24,045 nt of DNA. It comes from CAZWRV01 sp964636325. GTDB lineage: Bacteria > Verrucomicrobiota > Lentisphaeria > Victivallales > GWF2-50-93. The translations under genes were made by a program, and so were the position numbers. The DNA lies in NCBI GenBank assembly GCA_964636325.1, contig CAZWRV010000097.1:1-24045 (forward strand). Direction: 5' to 3'. Of this stretch, positions 6,537 to 13,134 are shown in pieces (position 1 is the first letter of the stretch; every line of letters starts with the position of its first letter). Under the pieces are notes generated by a model. The model did not search any database, was not told the origin of the DNA, and worked only from the letters and a program-made list of their open reading frames with translations.

Positions 6537-6594
6537 CATTAACGCCAAAGCTCACCTGCGCGCGGAGCGCGTCAGGTGGAGCGAATTGTTAGGA
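6537..6594 (-). repeat. attC of cassette 2
   Basis: R'' is TCCTAAC (6594-6588) and R' is GTTAATG (6543-6537). The core pairs CTCACCTGCGCGC with GCGCGTCAGGTGGAG. R'' exactly complements the start box GTTAGGA (7369-7363). Confidence 0.9.
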
Positions 6595-6596
6595 AA

Positions 6597-6893
6597 TTAT
6601 TTACAAGATTGTATTCTCTCAAAAGATAATATTAATCCTTCTATAATACCATGCTTTTCGACAACTCCTATTGAATAATCTGAGCATGAAGGACTAAATC
6701 TACATTTTACCCTTCCTTTAAGAATTGGCCTAAAAAGTGGCTTATATACTTTCTTTATAGATTGAACATATAAAAATCCTGTTATTTGATTTTGAGGTTC
6801 TCGATATGTATCGAGAACCATCAAAATCATTATCAAGATCATGATGGCAAGGTATAACCGTGGATCGTTTAGGGGTTTCCGCAATGTGGGCAT
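6597..6893 (-). CDS. Cassette 2, gene 2: YidD-like protein with N-terminal membrane segment
   Basis: This is a 98-aa member of the YidD family, small membrane-associated factors that help YidC/Sec insert inner-membrane proteins. The family signature is clear: KPLFRPIL (51-58), CRFSPSCSDYS (64-74), H81-G82 and the RIQSC motif near the end (93-97). A membrane segment at about 13-27 precedes it. Chromosomal YidD proteins usually continue with a Pro/Gly-rich tail after RxxRC. Here the protein stops after K98, 3 nt from the attC, so that tail is missing. Its ATG lies within the last codons of the preceding gene (25-nt overlap), implying translational coupling. The activity of the shortened form is unknown. 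Confidence 0.85.
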   Translation of the reverse strand: MPTLRKPLNDPRLYLAIMILIMILMVLDTYREPQNQITGFLYVQSIKKVYKPLFRPILKGRVKCRFSPSCSDYSIGVVEKHGIIEGLILSFERIQSCK

Positions 6894-7279
6894 ATGGCAC
6901 TAGCCTGCAATCTTTTACCGCGGCATTTAGGACAACTGGCTAAATTTCCTTGAGGGCGTGAGAACAAATATATTATAAATCCAATTAACCCAGTAGATAC
7001 AGCAAAAATCATCCAAATAACCGCACTATCCATTCCTCGCGCTTTAGCATCTCTGGCAACCCATATGCATAGTGCAATGTGTAAAACTATAATTACGAAG
7101 ATCATAAAGAGTACAACGCCAATCCCCATGGAACATGCCGCGCATCCAGTGGCGGCGGCTTCATTTGCCCTTTTGATAGCTTCGCGTGCTTGCTCTTGTT
7201 CTGCCGCAGTTTGTGCAAAAGCAATAATTGGCGACATGCATGATAATAATGCAAGAGAAAAAGACGACCAGAGTTTCAT
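6869..7279 (-). CDS. Cassette 2, gene 1: exported membrane protein with C-terminal zinc ribbon
   Basis: This 136-aa protein has an N-terminal signal sequence (about 1-22, ending IIAFAQ), then a Gln/Glu/Ala-rich helix (23-45). Two membrane segments follow (about 51-73 and 86-106), and then a zinc ribbon with C116-x2-C119 and C130-x2-C133. The basic segment between the membrane spans (RDAKARG) suggests a short cytoplasmic or interface loop. It begins the two-gene cassette behind a leader of about 90 nt with a usable ribosome site (GAGGATAAAA then ATG). Overlap with the YidD-like gene suggests the two act together, possibly in membrane protein handling. That link is inferred from layout only. 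Confidence 0.8.
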   Translation of the reverse strand: MKLWSSFSLALLSCMSPIIAFAQTAAEQEQAREAIKRANEAAATGCAACSMGIGVVLFMIFVIIVLHIALCIWVARDAKARGMDSAVIWMIFAVSTGLIGFIIYLFSRPQGNLASCPKCRGKRLQASAICPHCGNP

Positions 7280-7362
7280 TTTTATCCTCGTTTATTGTTT
7301 TGATTTATTGAGATAAGAATAAGCGTATAATGAGTTCTATCTGTTGATTCCTCCTTTCGTTT

Positions 7363-7422
7363 TCCTAACGTAGGTATCAGCGGCGCGGATCCGCCGCGTC
7401 CGTCTGGATGCTTTTGTTCGAT
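7363..7422 (-). repeat. attC of cassette 1 (first cassette)
   Basis: R'' is ATCGAAC (7422-7416) and R' is GTTAGGA (7369-7363). The core differs from all others: a GCGGCG/CGCCGC stem at about 7380-7397 with weaker outer pairing. R'' exactly complements the start box GTTCGAT at the attI junction (7772-7766). The last codons of the cassette gene lie within it. Confidence 0.82.
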
Positions 7423-7757
7423 GGATTTATAAATTTCTTCATACAGAGAGAGATCAGCTTCCCAATCATGAAATAGATCACCCCCTGGAGAAGAATCATA
7501 ATACCTATGAGTAGCAAATCTGGGGTGCTACCAAACATTTGGAAAAACATATAGAAAGGGTATGTTGCTATCTGCGCTGGGAAGGATGTTGCAATCAGGA
7601 TGCAGATCACGGCCTGGCCAAGAATATTGCCTGTAAGATAACTAGGCATAACTGACCCTTCAACGGGATTGGCATGCCAGACAATTGTCAGAATCATAAG
7701 AATGATCCCGATTAGTGCAGAAACAATTGCAACCTTATCTGTCCAGTATTTTTTCAT
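7377..7757 (-). CDS. Cassette 1: small integral membrane protein, unknown function
   Basis: This 126-aa protein has three predicted membrane segments at about residues 8-28, 42-60 and 80-105. The hydrophilic tail from about 107 on is partly encoded by the attC (ending TDAADPRR). As the attI-proximal cassette it should receive the strongest transcription from Pc, whose predicted start lies about 170 nt upstream. The ATG comes 8 nt after the recombination box. No family recognised. Confidence 0.75.
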   Translation of the reverse strand: MKKYWTDKVAIVSALIGIILMILTIVWHANPVEGSVMPSYLTGNILGQAVICILIATSFPAQIATYPFYMFFQMFGSTPDLLLIGIMILLQGVIYFMIGKLISLCMKKFINPSNKSIQTDAADPRR

Positions 7758-7765
7758 TCTATTAC

Positions 7766-7830
7766 ATCGAACTATTATTAGGGAACGTGTTGGTATTTGA
7801 TAAGGCGGGTGCCTTTTTATTCCTGTTTCA
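7766..7830 (-). other. Candidate attI recombination site
   Basis: The junction GTTCGAT (- strand, 7772-7766) joins the array to unique sequence on the integrase side. Since GTTCGAT exactly complements the R'' of cassette 1, the cut G^TT places the attI crossover between 7771 and 7772. The rightward extent (IntI binding sites) is not visible by motif, so 7830 is nominal. Confidence 0.65.
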
Positions 7831-7845
7831 GAGTCCGCGCGGACT
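7802..7845. other. Two short palindromes in the Pc leader/attI region
   Basis: AAGGC-GGGT-GCCTT (about 7802-7815, followed by T-rich sequence) and AGTCCGCGCGGACT (7832-7845, followed by ATTTTT) both read like small terminators in the + direction. They could stop rightward transcripts before intI or be structural elements of attI. Confidence 0.35.
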
Positions 7846-7935
7846 ATTTTTACAAGCCGAGGCTGCTGTTATCCCCATGCTGTGACCGGGCCGCCAGTGA
7901 TCCCGAGGCTTGGACAATGTCTCATATTCCTGCAT

Positions 7936-7964
7936 AATTTATCGTGCCATAGGGAGCAAGTCAA
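7936..7964 (-). promoter_or_regulatory. Candidate cassette promoter Pc
   Basis: On the - strand TTGACT (7964-7959) is separated by 17 bp from TAAATT (7941-7936), a good sigma70-type match pointing into the array. The position, between intI and attI, is one of the standard places for Pc. The first start codon is at 7757, giving a leader of about 170 nt. Confidence 0.6.
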
Positions 7965-8016
7965 GTGCCTGCGCTGAGAAAAGTTTGGGGGGTGCTTGAA
8001 AAAATCTGAAGAATCG

Positions 8017-8061
8017 TGTGGCCTAAGTATTGACTTTTATTATTATGTGACCTAATATTGA
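8017..8061 (+). promoter_or_regulatory. Candidate integrase promoter Pint with overlapping direct repeats
   Basis: TTGACT (8030-8035) and TAATAT (8053-8058), 17 bp apart, form a strong promoter 28 bp before the intI start. Two near-identical copies of TGTG(G/A)CCTAA(G)TATTGA lie at 8017-8033 and 8046-8061, covering the -35 and -10 boxes. This layout suggests binding by a repressor. No classic LexA palindrome is visible. Confidence 0.6.
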
Positions 8062-8085
8062 TATAAATAGGCAAAGGCAACACGG

Positions 8086-9417
8086 ATGGTCTTTATGTCG
8101 GATACAGTGGATCTATGCGATTTCGGCGAGTTTTCAGTTAGGAATGGATATGTTCTTGAGGCGAAGTCGCGATATTGGGTTGGGTGGGTGAGGCGTTACC
8201 TATACGTGGTATTTCCGCCTTGCATCGAAGGTGCGGACGACAGGATTAAATATTTCATCGGAGAACTTAAGACGAGTCCGCATGTTCAGGACTGGCAGTT
8301 AAAGCAGGCGGAGGATGCGGTAAGGATATATGAGACGGTATATTTGGCATCCTTGAAAAAATCACATGCCGGTCAGGCGTCCAATAAAGAGGAATCGGCG
8401 ACGGAGCCAGATAGATCTGATTCGACGCTACCGCCGGACGGTGTCCCTTCTATTGTGCCAAGGGACGGGATTGAGAAGTCCATGGTCGAGGTTCTCCGGG
8501 TAAGACATTATTCTTATCGGACGGAGCAGTCCTATCTTGAGCGCGTCCGTGGCTATCTTACATACGCCGAGAGGAACAGCCTGCCTTATGATGCTCCGGA
8601 CACTGTCAGGAGATATATAAGCTGGCTAGCGTTGGCCCGTGGAGTCTCGGCGTCGACGCAGAACCTGAGCTTCAATGCTATCCACTTCCTGTTCAAGGAG
8701 GTTCTGAAGAAGGATATGGGGGATCAGTCGGCGAATCTGAGGGCGAAGAGCGGCTCGCATCTTCCGGTCGTCTTCACGGTTGAGGAGGTGAAGGCGATTT
8801 TTGAAGCGCTTACGGACAGGGATCGGCTCATGCTAGAAATGATCTACGGGGGCGGCTTGAGGATTTCCGAGCTGCTGCGTCTCCGCGTCCAGGACATAGA
8901 CTGGGAGGGGTGCCAGCTCTTCATCCGCGGCGGCAAGGGTGACAAGGACAGGACGACGCTGCTAGGGCGAAGGTGTGTCGAGCCGTTGCGGAGGCATCTT
9001 GAATGGGTCAGGAAGCTTCATGTGCGCGACTTGGCCGCGGGAGTGGATGGTGTTTATCTTCCCGACGGTCTGGAGCGCAAATATCCGAACGCCGGAAAAG
9101 AATGGGGATGGCAGTGGGTGTTTCCTTCAGAGACACTGTCGACCGATCCGAGATCCGGAAAGATCCGCAGGCATCACATATCCGATATGACCATCCAGAG
9201 GGCGCTGAAGGTCGGAATGCGCGAAGCCGGGATTTCAAAGCATGCCTCGGTTCACACGCTGCGGCACAGCTTTGCGACGCATCTGCTGATGAAGGGCGTG
9301 AACATCAGGGAGGTGCAGGAACTTCTCGGCCACAGCAACGTCCAGACGACGATGATCTATACGCACGTCGTCAGGACGCTGGGCAACAAGCCTGAGTCGC
9401 CGGTGGACATGTTGTAA
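8086..9417 (+). CDS. intI: Integron integrase with N-terminal extension
   Basis: This 443-aa tyrosine recombinase catalyses attC x attI recombination. Catalytic residues are R259 (GGGLRISE), K284 (GGKGDKDR), H390-x-x-R393 (HTLRHSFATHLL), H416 (LLGHSNVQTT) and nucleophile Y425 (MIYTHV). The diagnostic IntI region between K and HxxR is present (LPDGLERKYP ... GWQWVFP ... TDPRSGKIRRHH, about 322-365). It separates IntI from XerC/D. The core-binding domain spans about 133-215. IntI proteins are usually 320-340 aa; here some 125 extra residues precede it. They comprise a helical domain with its own VRRYLYVVFPP motif (about 30-95) and a polar linker (96-128). A modest ribosome site (AAAGGC) precedes the ATG. 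It ends 46 bp from a convergent gene. Confidence 0.95.
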   Translation: MVFMSDTVDLCDFGEFSVRNGYVLEAKSRYWVGWVRRYLYVVFPPCIEGADDRIKYFIGELKTSPHVQDWQLKQAEDAVRIYETVYLASLKKSHAGQASNKEESATEPDRSDSTLPPDGVPSIVPRDGIEKSMVEVLRVRHYSYRTEQSYLERVRGYLTYAERNSLPYDAPDTVRRYISWLALARGVSASTQNLSFNAIHFLFKEVLKKDMGDQSANLRAKSGSHLPVVFTVEEVKAIFEALTDRDRLMLEMIYGGGLRISELLRLRVQDIDWEGCQLFIRGGKGDKDRTTLLGRRCVEPLRRHLEWVRKLHVRDLAAGVDGVYLPDGLERKYPNAGKEWGWQWVFPSETLSTDPRSGKIRRHHISDMTIQRALKVGMREAGISKHASVHTLRHSFATHLLMKGVNIREVQELLGHSNVQTTMIYTHVVRTLGNKPESPVDML

Positions 9418-9463
9418 GCCAATCCCGAACAAAATCAAATGCCGGCTTTTATAATTGGCTCGG

Positions 9464-12400
9464 TTATTTGAATTCGATGATCCTGACGCCCCAGCCGGCG
9501 AGGGAGATTTTTCCTGGGTCGGCATCCTTTCCGGTTTCGGCGTCGGTGCATTTGTTGAAGCCTTGTGGGCCGAGGATTGAGAGCATCCCGCCGGACTTCG
9601 CGGCGGATATCTCTGTTTCCAAAGGCTCCTTGGAATAGGAGAAGAGGGCCATCATCAGCTTCTTTTCCGCCGGCTTCCATAGGCCGATCCATTTGACTTT
9701 GTCCTGGGAGACTTTTATGTCGGGCCAGGAGGCTTTGTATTCGCCGGCGGACTTGTCCCAGTAGTGAATCACTGTGCAGTTGTCGTCGCCGTAGCCGAAT
9801 GCGCGGAATATGTTTTCAAGCTTTATCGGCGCCTGGTTCTCCTTCTCCTGCCATTTCTCGCAGCGCCAGATCATCTCGTGGATTCTTCGGACGCCCCACT
9901 CTGCGCGCTTGAGCAGGTCAAGTCTTTCGGGCGGCATTTTTGCGGCGTCCTTGAAGTTGTCGTTGCCCATGATGGCCAGGCAGACCGAAATGAAGTTGCC
10001 TGTCTGGAATCCGGTCATCTCGGTCTGGATAATATCGGGAGGCCAGGGCTCAGTGGCGTTCTTGTATCCCCATTCGTTGACCAGGCTGACATCGGCCCAG
10101 GTGATTATCGGCAGCAGGTTGCCGTTGGTCATGTGAAGGTTGACCAGCAGGCGGTATTGGGTGAGCTTCTGGCATATCTCCTTGAGCGTCCACAGCCTTT
10201 TATGGTAGGCCCTAAGTTCCCATATCTGGGATGACGGCTGTATCTGGCCGTCGTCGCGGACATAGGCGTCCGAGACCATCGGGTTGAAGTTGTCGTGGAG
10301 GTAGGTGTTGTCGCAGTATATGCCCATGCCGCGGAGATACCACTGCATGGCGTAGTAGCATGCGAAGTCCTGGTAGCTTTTCTGGAAGCTGAGGCGGCAG
10401 CCGCCCGGATCGCCCTGCGCGTATCCCTTCGCCCATGAACGCTTTGTAAATGGCTGTGTCCCCCACTGGTCTTGGAAGACATGCCATTCGGGGGTGGACT
10501 GGTCCTGGAAGTGCTCCTCGAAGTATAGCATCATGGGCGACTTCCTCCCGACTGCGGTGCCGATGCCTGCGCCGAAGTGGCGGGTCCTGTCCTCGACGAA
10601 GCCCTTGTCCCACTCCTTGTGCGCGTTGAGTTTCTCGTCGATCCATTTCTTGAGGAACGGCTGGTTGGCCCAGCCTGTCCTCCTTGAAATCAGGAGTTCG
10701 TCGGCGAAGCTGTAGTCGCGTTCGGCGGGGTATTTGCCGGCGAAATGCGGGAGTATGCCCCAGTAGCCGTTCGAGCCGCCGTGTGCGGGCATGTCCTGCG
10801 CTTCTGCGGAACGCCAGTTGCGGGGAAGAGGTTTTGTCGGGGAAGCCTGTAGGCCGAAGACGATTGTGCGCGGCTTGTCGAGCTTCGTCGGACGGCTGAT
10901 AAGGTTGATCTTCAGAGTCAAGACCCCGCCCTTCCGCCAGAGTTCGAGGCATGGCTTGTTGTCGTCGACGGACCATCCTTTGTCGTTGTTGGCGAACCAT
11001 GCGAGCCCGCGCCCCGGCCCTCCGAGCCAGATGTAAGGCAGGAATGACCCGAGCCAGGCGCCGTGGCCGGTCTTCGTGCTGTCCCAGATCAGCCCCTCGC
11101 CTGCGGGTGCCGAACCGGATGGATTCTGACGTATCGAGGAGCTCATCATCACATGCCAGAGAGGGGCAAGCTCGTTCTTAAGCGGAATATTTATGACGAG
11201 CTTATCTATTTCCTTTTCCGAACCCATAGGCTGGACTTCCATCTCAACTTTCATGCAGCCGTCGAACTCGCTGGTGGATCGTGTCTTCAGGACGATATCT
11301 TCCGAGGCTACCGTCGATTCATATATCGCCTCGGCCGGTAAGCACTTAGTGAAAGAACCATCTGCGTCCTCCCATGTCCCTGCTTTGCCTTTAGCAGAAT
11401 ATTCGACGCTCATTGGCGCAGCGAGCAGCTCCTTGCCCTCCGAAATCACGCTGTCCCAGAGGCCGAACTCGTTCATCTCCATCTTGCGGAGGACCACTTC
11501 GACCGAATCGTCATCAGTCTTGATCGGTATGAACGGAGCAGGCACGTCGTCAGTGATTCCGAGAATGTTGTCCTCCCACGGGAAATGTTCGCGGACGAAC
11601 TTGTTTTCGAACGGCTTAGCCGGTGCGCTTTCGCCCTTGAGCGTTGCCTTCACGGTATATGTTCCGTTCGGCAGATCAGGAATCTCGAATATTTTTTCAG
11701 CAATCTTGTTTGAGAATGGAAAAGTTTCTTTGGCAAGTGATTTCCCGGCATCGTTGAAGATCTCGGCTTCGGCGGATGTGATCTTCTCCGCGCCTTCGAC
11801 GTTGGAGAGGTCCACCTTCACCGCCAGCTTGTTGAATGCCGGGTAGTATGCGATGAAGCATGCGCTTGCCTCCTCGGCCGAGCCTGCGACCATCCAGGTC
11901 TTTTCGCGCGGCGGGGCTACTGTGAACTGCCGCTGGAAATATATCTCCTTTCCATCGGCCGAGGAGAGCGTCGTGGTGACGGTGTGAGTCGCCGTCTTAT
12001 GGAGATAGCCGGGGTTCGTCGCGAACTTGTATGCCGCGACGCCTTTGGCGGGCGCCTTGAGATCCTCCTGCTTGCTGACCGGCGGCATGTCGCTGGAGAC
12101 CAAATCCGTCTTCGCCTTGAGCGCCAGTTCGGCCGCCGAGCCGTTCAGTATGTCAAACTGGTAGTCTATTTTGGCATCGTAGATATTCCCGAAGGACTTC
12201 TCCTGTATGACCGGGGCGTCCGGCCTGAGCGCGAAGACCGCGTAGTTCATGAAGTCTGGAAATCCGCCGCACTTGAGAACCGTAAGCTGCGACCATGGTC
12301 TCTTCCAGTTGCGAGCGACGAGCATTCCGAACTCCTTGCCGTTGAGATCTGCGAAGTTCGCATCCAGCGATTTCCACGGCAGAGAAAACTCCAGGTCCCA

Positions 12401-12940
12401 GGTCTTCTTCTCCTGGTTCACCGAACTCTTGAACGCATAGTCCTTCAGCGTCCATCCGTTGTTGGCCATGGCGTTCTGGTCGAAGACCGTGTCGAAGACG
12501 GTTCCGAGCGAGTTGATTATGATCTGGAAGTAGCGGAGGTCGCCCTTTCCCGAAGAGCGGTTCGGACGGTTCGGGTCGATCCAAATCTCGATGCTGTCGT
12601 CGTGGCATGTGTTCTGGTCGTGCCGTTTGACTTCGGATATCAGCTTGCCGTCGGGCGGCAGCTCGCTGGACATGGCGATGTAGAAATTGTTGGCGTCGTA
12701 TCCGAACCACGTCGTGCACTGCCGGGGCTCCAGAGGGGTGCCCGTGCCGAGGATCTTCGCCGCGCCGCGCCATTCGTCATCTTTGATCACGCCGTCGACG
12801 GCCGGCGCCCTGGCCATCGGAGGGACGGCGATCCTCGAGCAGGCCGCAGGTTGCGGCGCGTCTGCGCCGATCAGGCCGAAGGTTGCGGCCGCAAGGGAGA
12901 CGGATAGGAGCGTGGCTTTCATTGCCGTTGCCTTTTTCAT
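9464..12940 (-). CDS. Giant secreted glycoside-hydrolase-like protein (CBM9-like + core)
   Basis: This 1158-aa exported protein has a signal peptide at about 1-26. Residues about 35-235 look like a CBM9/DOMON-type sugar-binding sandwich (PAVDGVIKDDEW, then FYIAMS, then DDSIEIWIDPN). Beta-rich domains follow (about 250-620), then a large catalytic-type region. Motifs shared with its two paralogues are GRGLAWFANNDKGW, QASPTKPLPRNW, the acidic strand motif GIYCDNT (D877) and LHMTNG. These features match large PVC proteins annotated as glycoside hydrolase domain proteins (DUF6067-like, from memory), with likely sugar-polymer substrates. D877 is a candidate active-site residue by position and conservation only. 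It lacks the C-terminal sandwich of the other two and ends in a short beta-domain. A ribosome site (AAAGGA) precedes the start. Confidence 0.75.
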   Translation of the reverse strand: MKKATAMKATLLSVSLAAATFGLIGADAPQPAACSRIAVPPMARAPAVDGVIKDDEWRGAAKILGTGTPLEPRQCTTWFGYDANNFYIAMSSELPPDGKLISEVKRHDQNTCHDDSIEIWIDPNRPNRSSGKGDLRYFQIIINSLGTVFDTVFDQNAMANNGWTLKDYAFKSSVNQEKKTWDLEFSLPWKSLDANFADLNGKEFGMLVARNWKRPWSQLTVLKCGGFPDFMNYAVFALRPDAPVIQEKSFGNIYDAKIDYQFDILNGSAAELALKAKTDLVSSDMPPVSKQEDLKAPAKGVAAYKFATNPGYLHKTATHTVTTTLSSADGKEIYFQRQFTVAPPREKTWMVAGSAEEASACFIAYYPAFNKLAVKVDLSNVEGAEKITSAEAEIFNDAGKSLAKETFPFSNKIAEKIFEIPDLPNGTYTVKATLKGESAPAKPFENKFVREHFPWEDNILGITDDVPAPFIPIKTDDDSVEVVLRKMEMNEFGLWDSVISEGKELLAAPMSVEYSAKGKAGTWEDADGSFTKCLPAEAIYESTVASEDIVLKTRSTSEFDGCMKVEMEVQPMGSEKEIDKLVINIPLKNELAPLWHVMMSSSIRQNPSGSAPAGEGLIWDSTKTGHGAWLGSFLPYIWLGGPGRGLAWFANNDKGWSVDDNKPCLELWRKGGVLTLKINLISRPTKLDKPRTIVFGLQASPTKPLPRNWRSAEAQDMPAHGGSNGYWGILPHFAGKYPAERDYSFADELLISRRTGWANQPFLKKWIDEKLNAHKEWDKGFVEDRTRHFGAGIGTAVGRKSPMMLYFEEHFQDQSTPEWHVFQDQWGTQPFTKRSWAKGYAQGDPGGCRLSFQKSYQDFACYYAMQWYLRGMGIYCDNTYLHDNFNPMVSDAYVRDDGQIQPSSQIWELRAYHKRLWTLKEICQKLTQYRLLVNLHMTNGNLLPIITWADVSLVNEWGYKNATEPWPPDIIQTEMTGFQTGNFISVCLAIMGNDNFKDAAKMPPERLDLLKRAEWGVRRIHEMIWRCEKWQEKENQAPIKLENIFRAFGYGDDNCTVIHYWDKSAGEYKASWPDIKVSQDKVKWIGLWKPAEKKLMMALFSYSKEPLETEISAAKSGGMLSILGPQGFNKCTDAETGKDADPGKISLAGWGVRIIEFK

Positions 12941-12993
12941 ATGCTTGTCCTTTCATTATTCAATATAAAAGAGAGTTAGTTGTATGAACCGTT

Positions 12994-13078
12994 AAATAAG
13001 TTGACATAAATCTGTAGCCACGGCTTTGCAAGCCGTGGGCGCCTCATACAATGAGGCGGCTACAATGTCAGCTTATTT
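12994..13078. repeat. Cloverleaf-like palindromic element (three-way junction)
   Basis: An outer 14-bp stem (AAATAAGTTGACAT at 12994-13007 with 13065-13078, one G-T type mismatch) encloses a second stem TGTAGCC/GGCTACA (13013-13019/13058-13064). Inside are two side-by-side hairpins, ACGGCTT/AAGCCGT (13020-13036) and GCCTCAT/ATGAGGC (13041-13057). Both have 3-nt loops. It sits between two giant genes, downstream of a terminator. It may be a small non-autonomous mobile repeat or a processing structure. Confidence 0.85.
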
Positions 13079-13090
13079 ATGCCGTCATAT

Positions 13091-13117
13091 ATAAAAACGG
13101 TTGAGCTTTACTCAACC
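13091..13117 (-). terminator. Rho-independent terminator after the 1318-aa gene
   Basis: On the - strand GGTTGAG-TAAAG-CTCAACC (13117-13099) forms a 7-bp stem, followed by GTTTTTAT. It begins 18 bp after the stop codon of the gene ending at 13135. This suggests the 1158-aa gene downstream needs its own promoter or partial read-through. Confidence 0.75.
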
Positions 13118-13134
13118 CTTCACAGTTTATACCG

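Larger units (their letters stand above)
6265..6542 (-). repeat. Cassette 3: first copy of the duplicated 278-bp cassette
   Basis: Identical to cassette 4 (5987-6264) by direct reading. This copy is nearer attI, so under the usual model of insertion at attI it would be the later arrival or a duplicate of its neighbour. Confidence 0.9.
2313..9417. mobile_element. Chromosomal integron: intI, attI and nine-cassette array
   Basis: The integron consists of the integrase gene (8086-9417, +), a recombination platform (about 7766-7964) and nine cassettes read on the - strand. Taking the cut at G^TT (AA^C on the + strand), cassettes 1 to 9 span 7369-7771, 6543-7368, 6265-6542, 5987-6264, 5570-5986, 5021-5569, 3307-5020, 2754-3306 and 2319-2753. 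Each ends in a 54-60 bp attC. All cassette genes share one orientation, away from attI, as in typical integrons. The array is AT-rich against its surroundings, consistent with foreign cassette origin. It is closed on the left by the IS91-type element. Confidence 0.92.

Noticed and set aside
6123..6592. Two + strand ORFs of 62-63 aa in the duplicated cassettes
   Set aside because: They run against cassette orientation, lie on the hairpin and into attC, and differ only where the following cassette supplies sequence.
5981..6594. Regularly spaced similar repeats suggesting a CRISPR array
   Set aside because: The repeats are attC sites with R'/R'' boxes and spacing set by cassettes; only two intervals are equal and those intervals are identical, unlike spacers.
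2370..7757. Toxin-antitoxin modules, common in chromosomal integrons
   Set aside because: No cassette gene pair resembles a known toxin-antitoxin system; the only gene pair is a membrane protein plus a YidD-like protein.
8086..9417. Reading the + strand recombinase as a XerC/XerD or phage integrase
   Set aside because: The extra segment between the catalytic lysine and HxxR, with LPDGLERKYP and TDPRSG motifs, is specific to integron integrases, and attC sites lie alongside.
9417..9460. AGCCAAT/ATTGGCT inverted repeat between convergent genes as a bidirectional terminator
   Set aside because: Stem of 7 bp with a 30-nt loop and no proper T-run; too weak to annotate.
11984..12907. Long + strand open frame (307 aa) antisense to the 1158-aa gene
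   Set aside because: No domain or signal recognised; the opposite frame encodes a signal peptide and CBM9-like motifs.
13013..13064. Cloverleaf shape suggesting a tRNA
   Set aside because: No anticodon loop, T-arm or CCA-like end; side arms have 3-nt loops and the outer stem is 14 bp.
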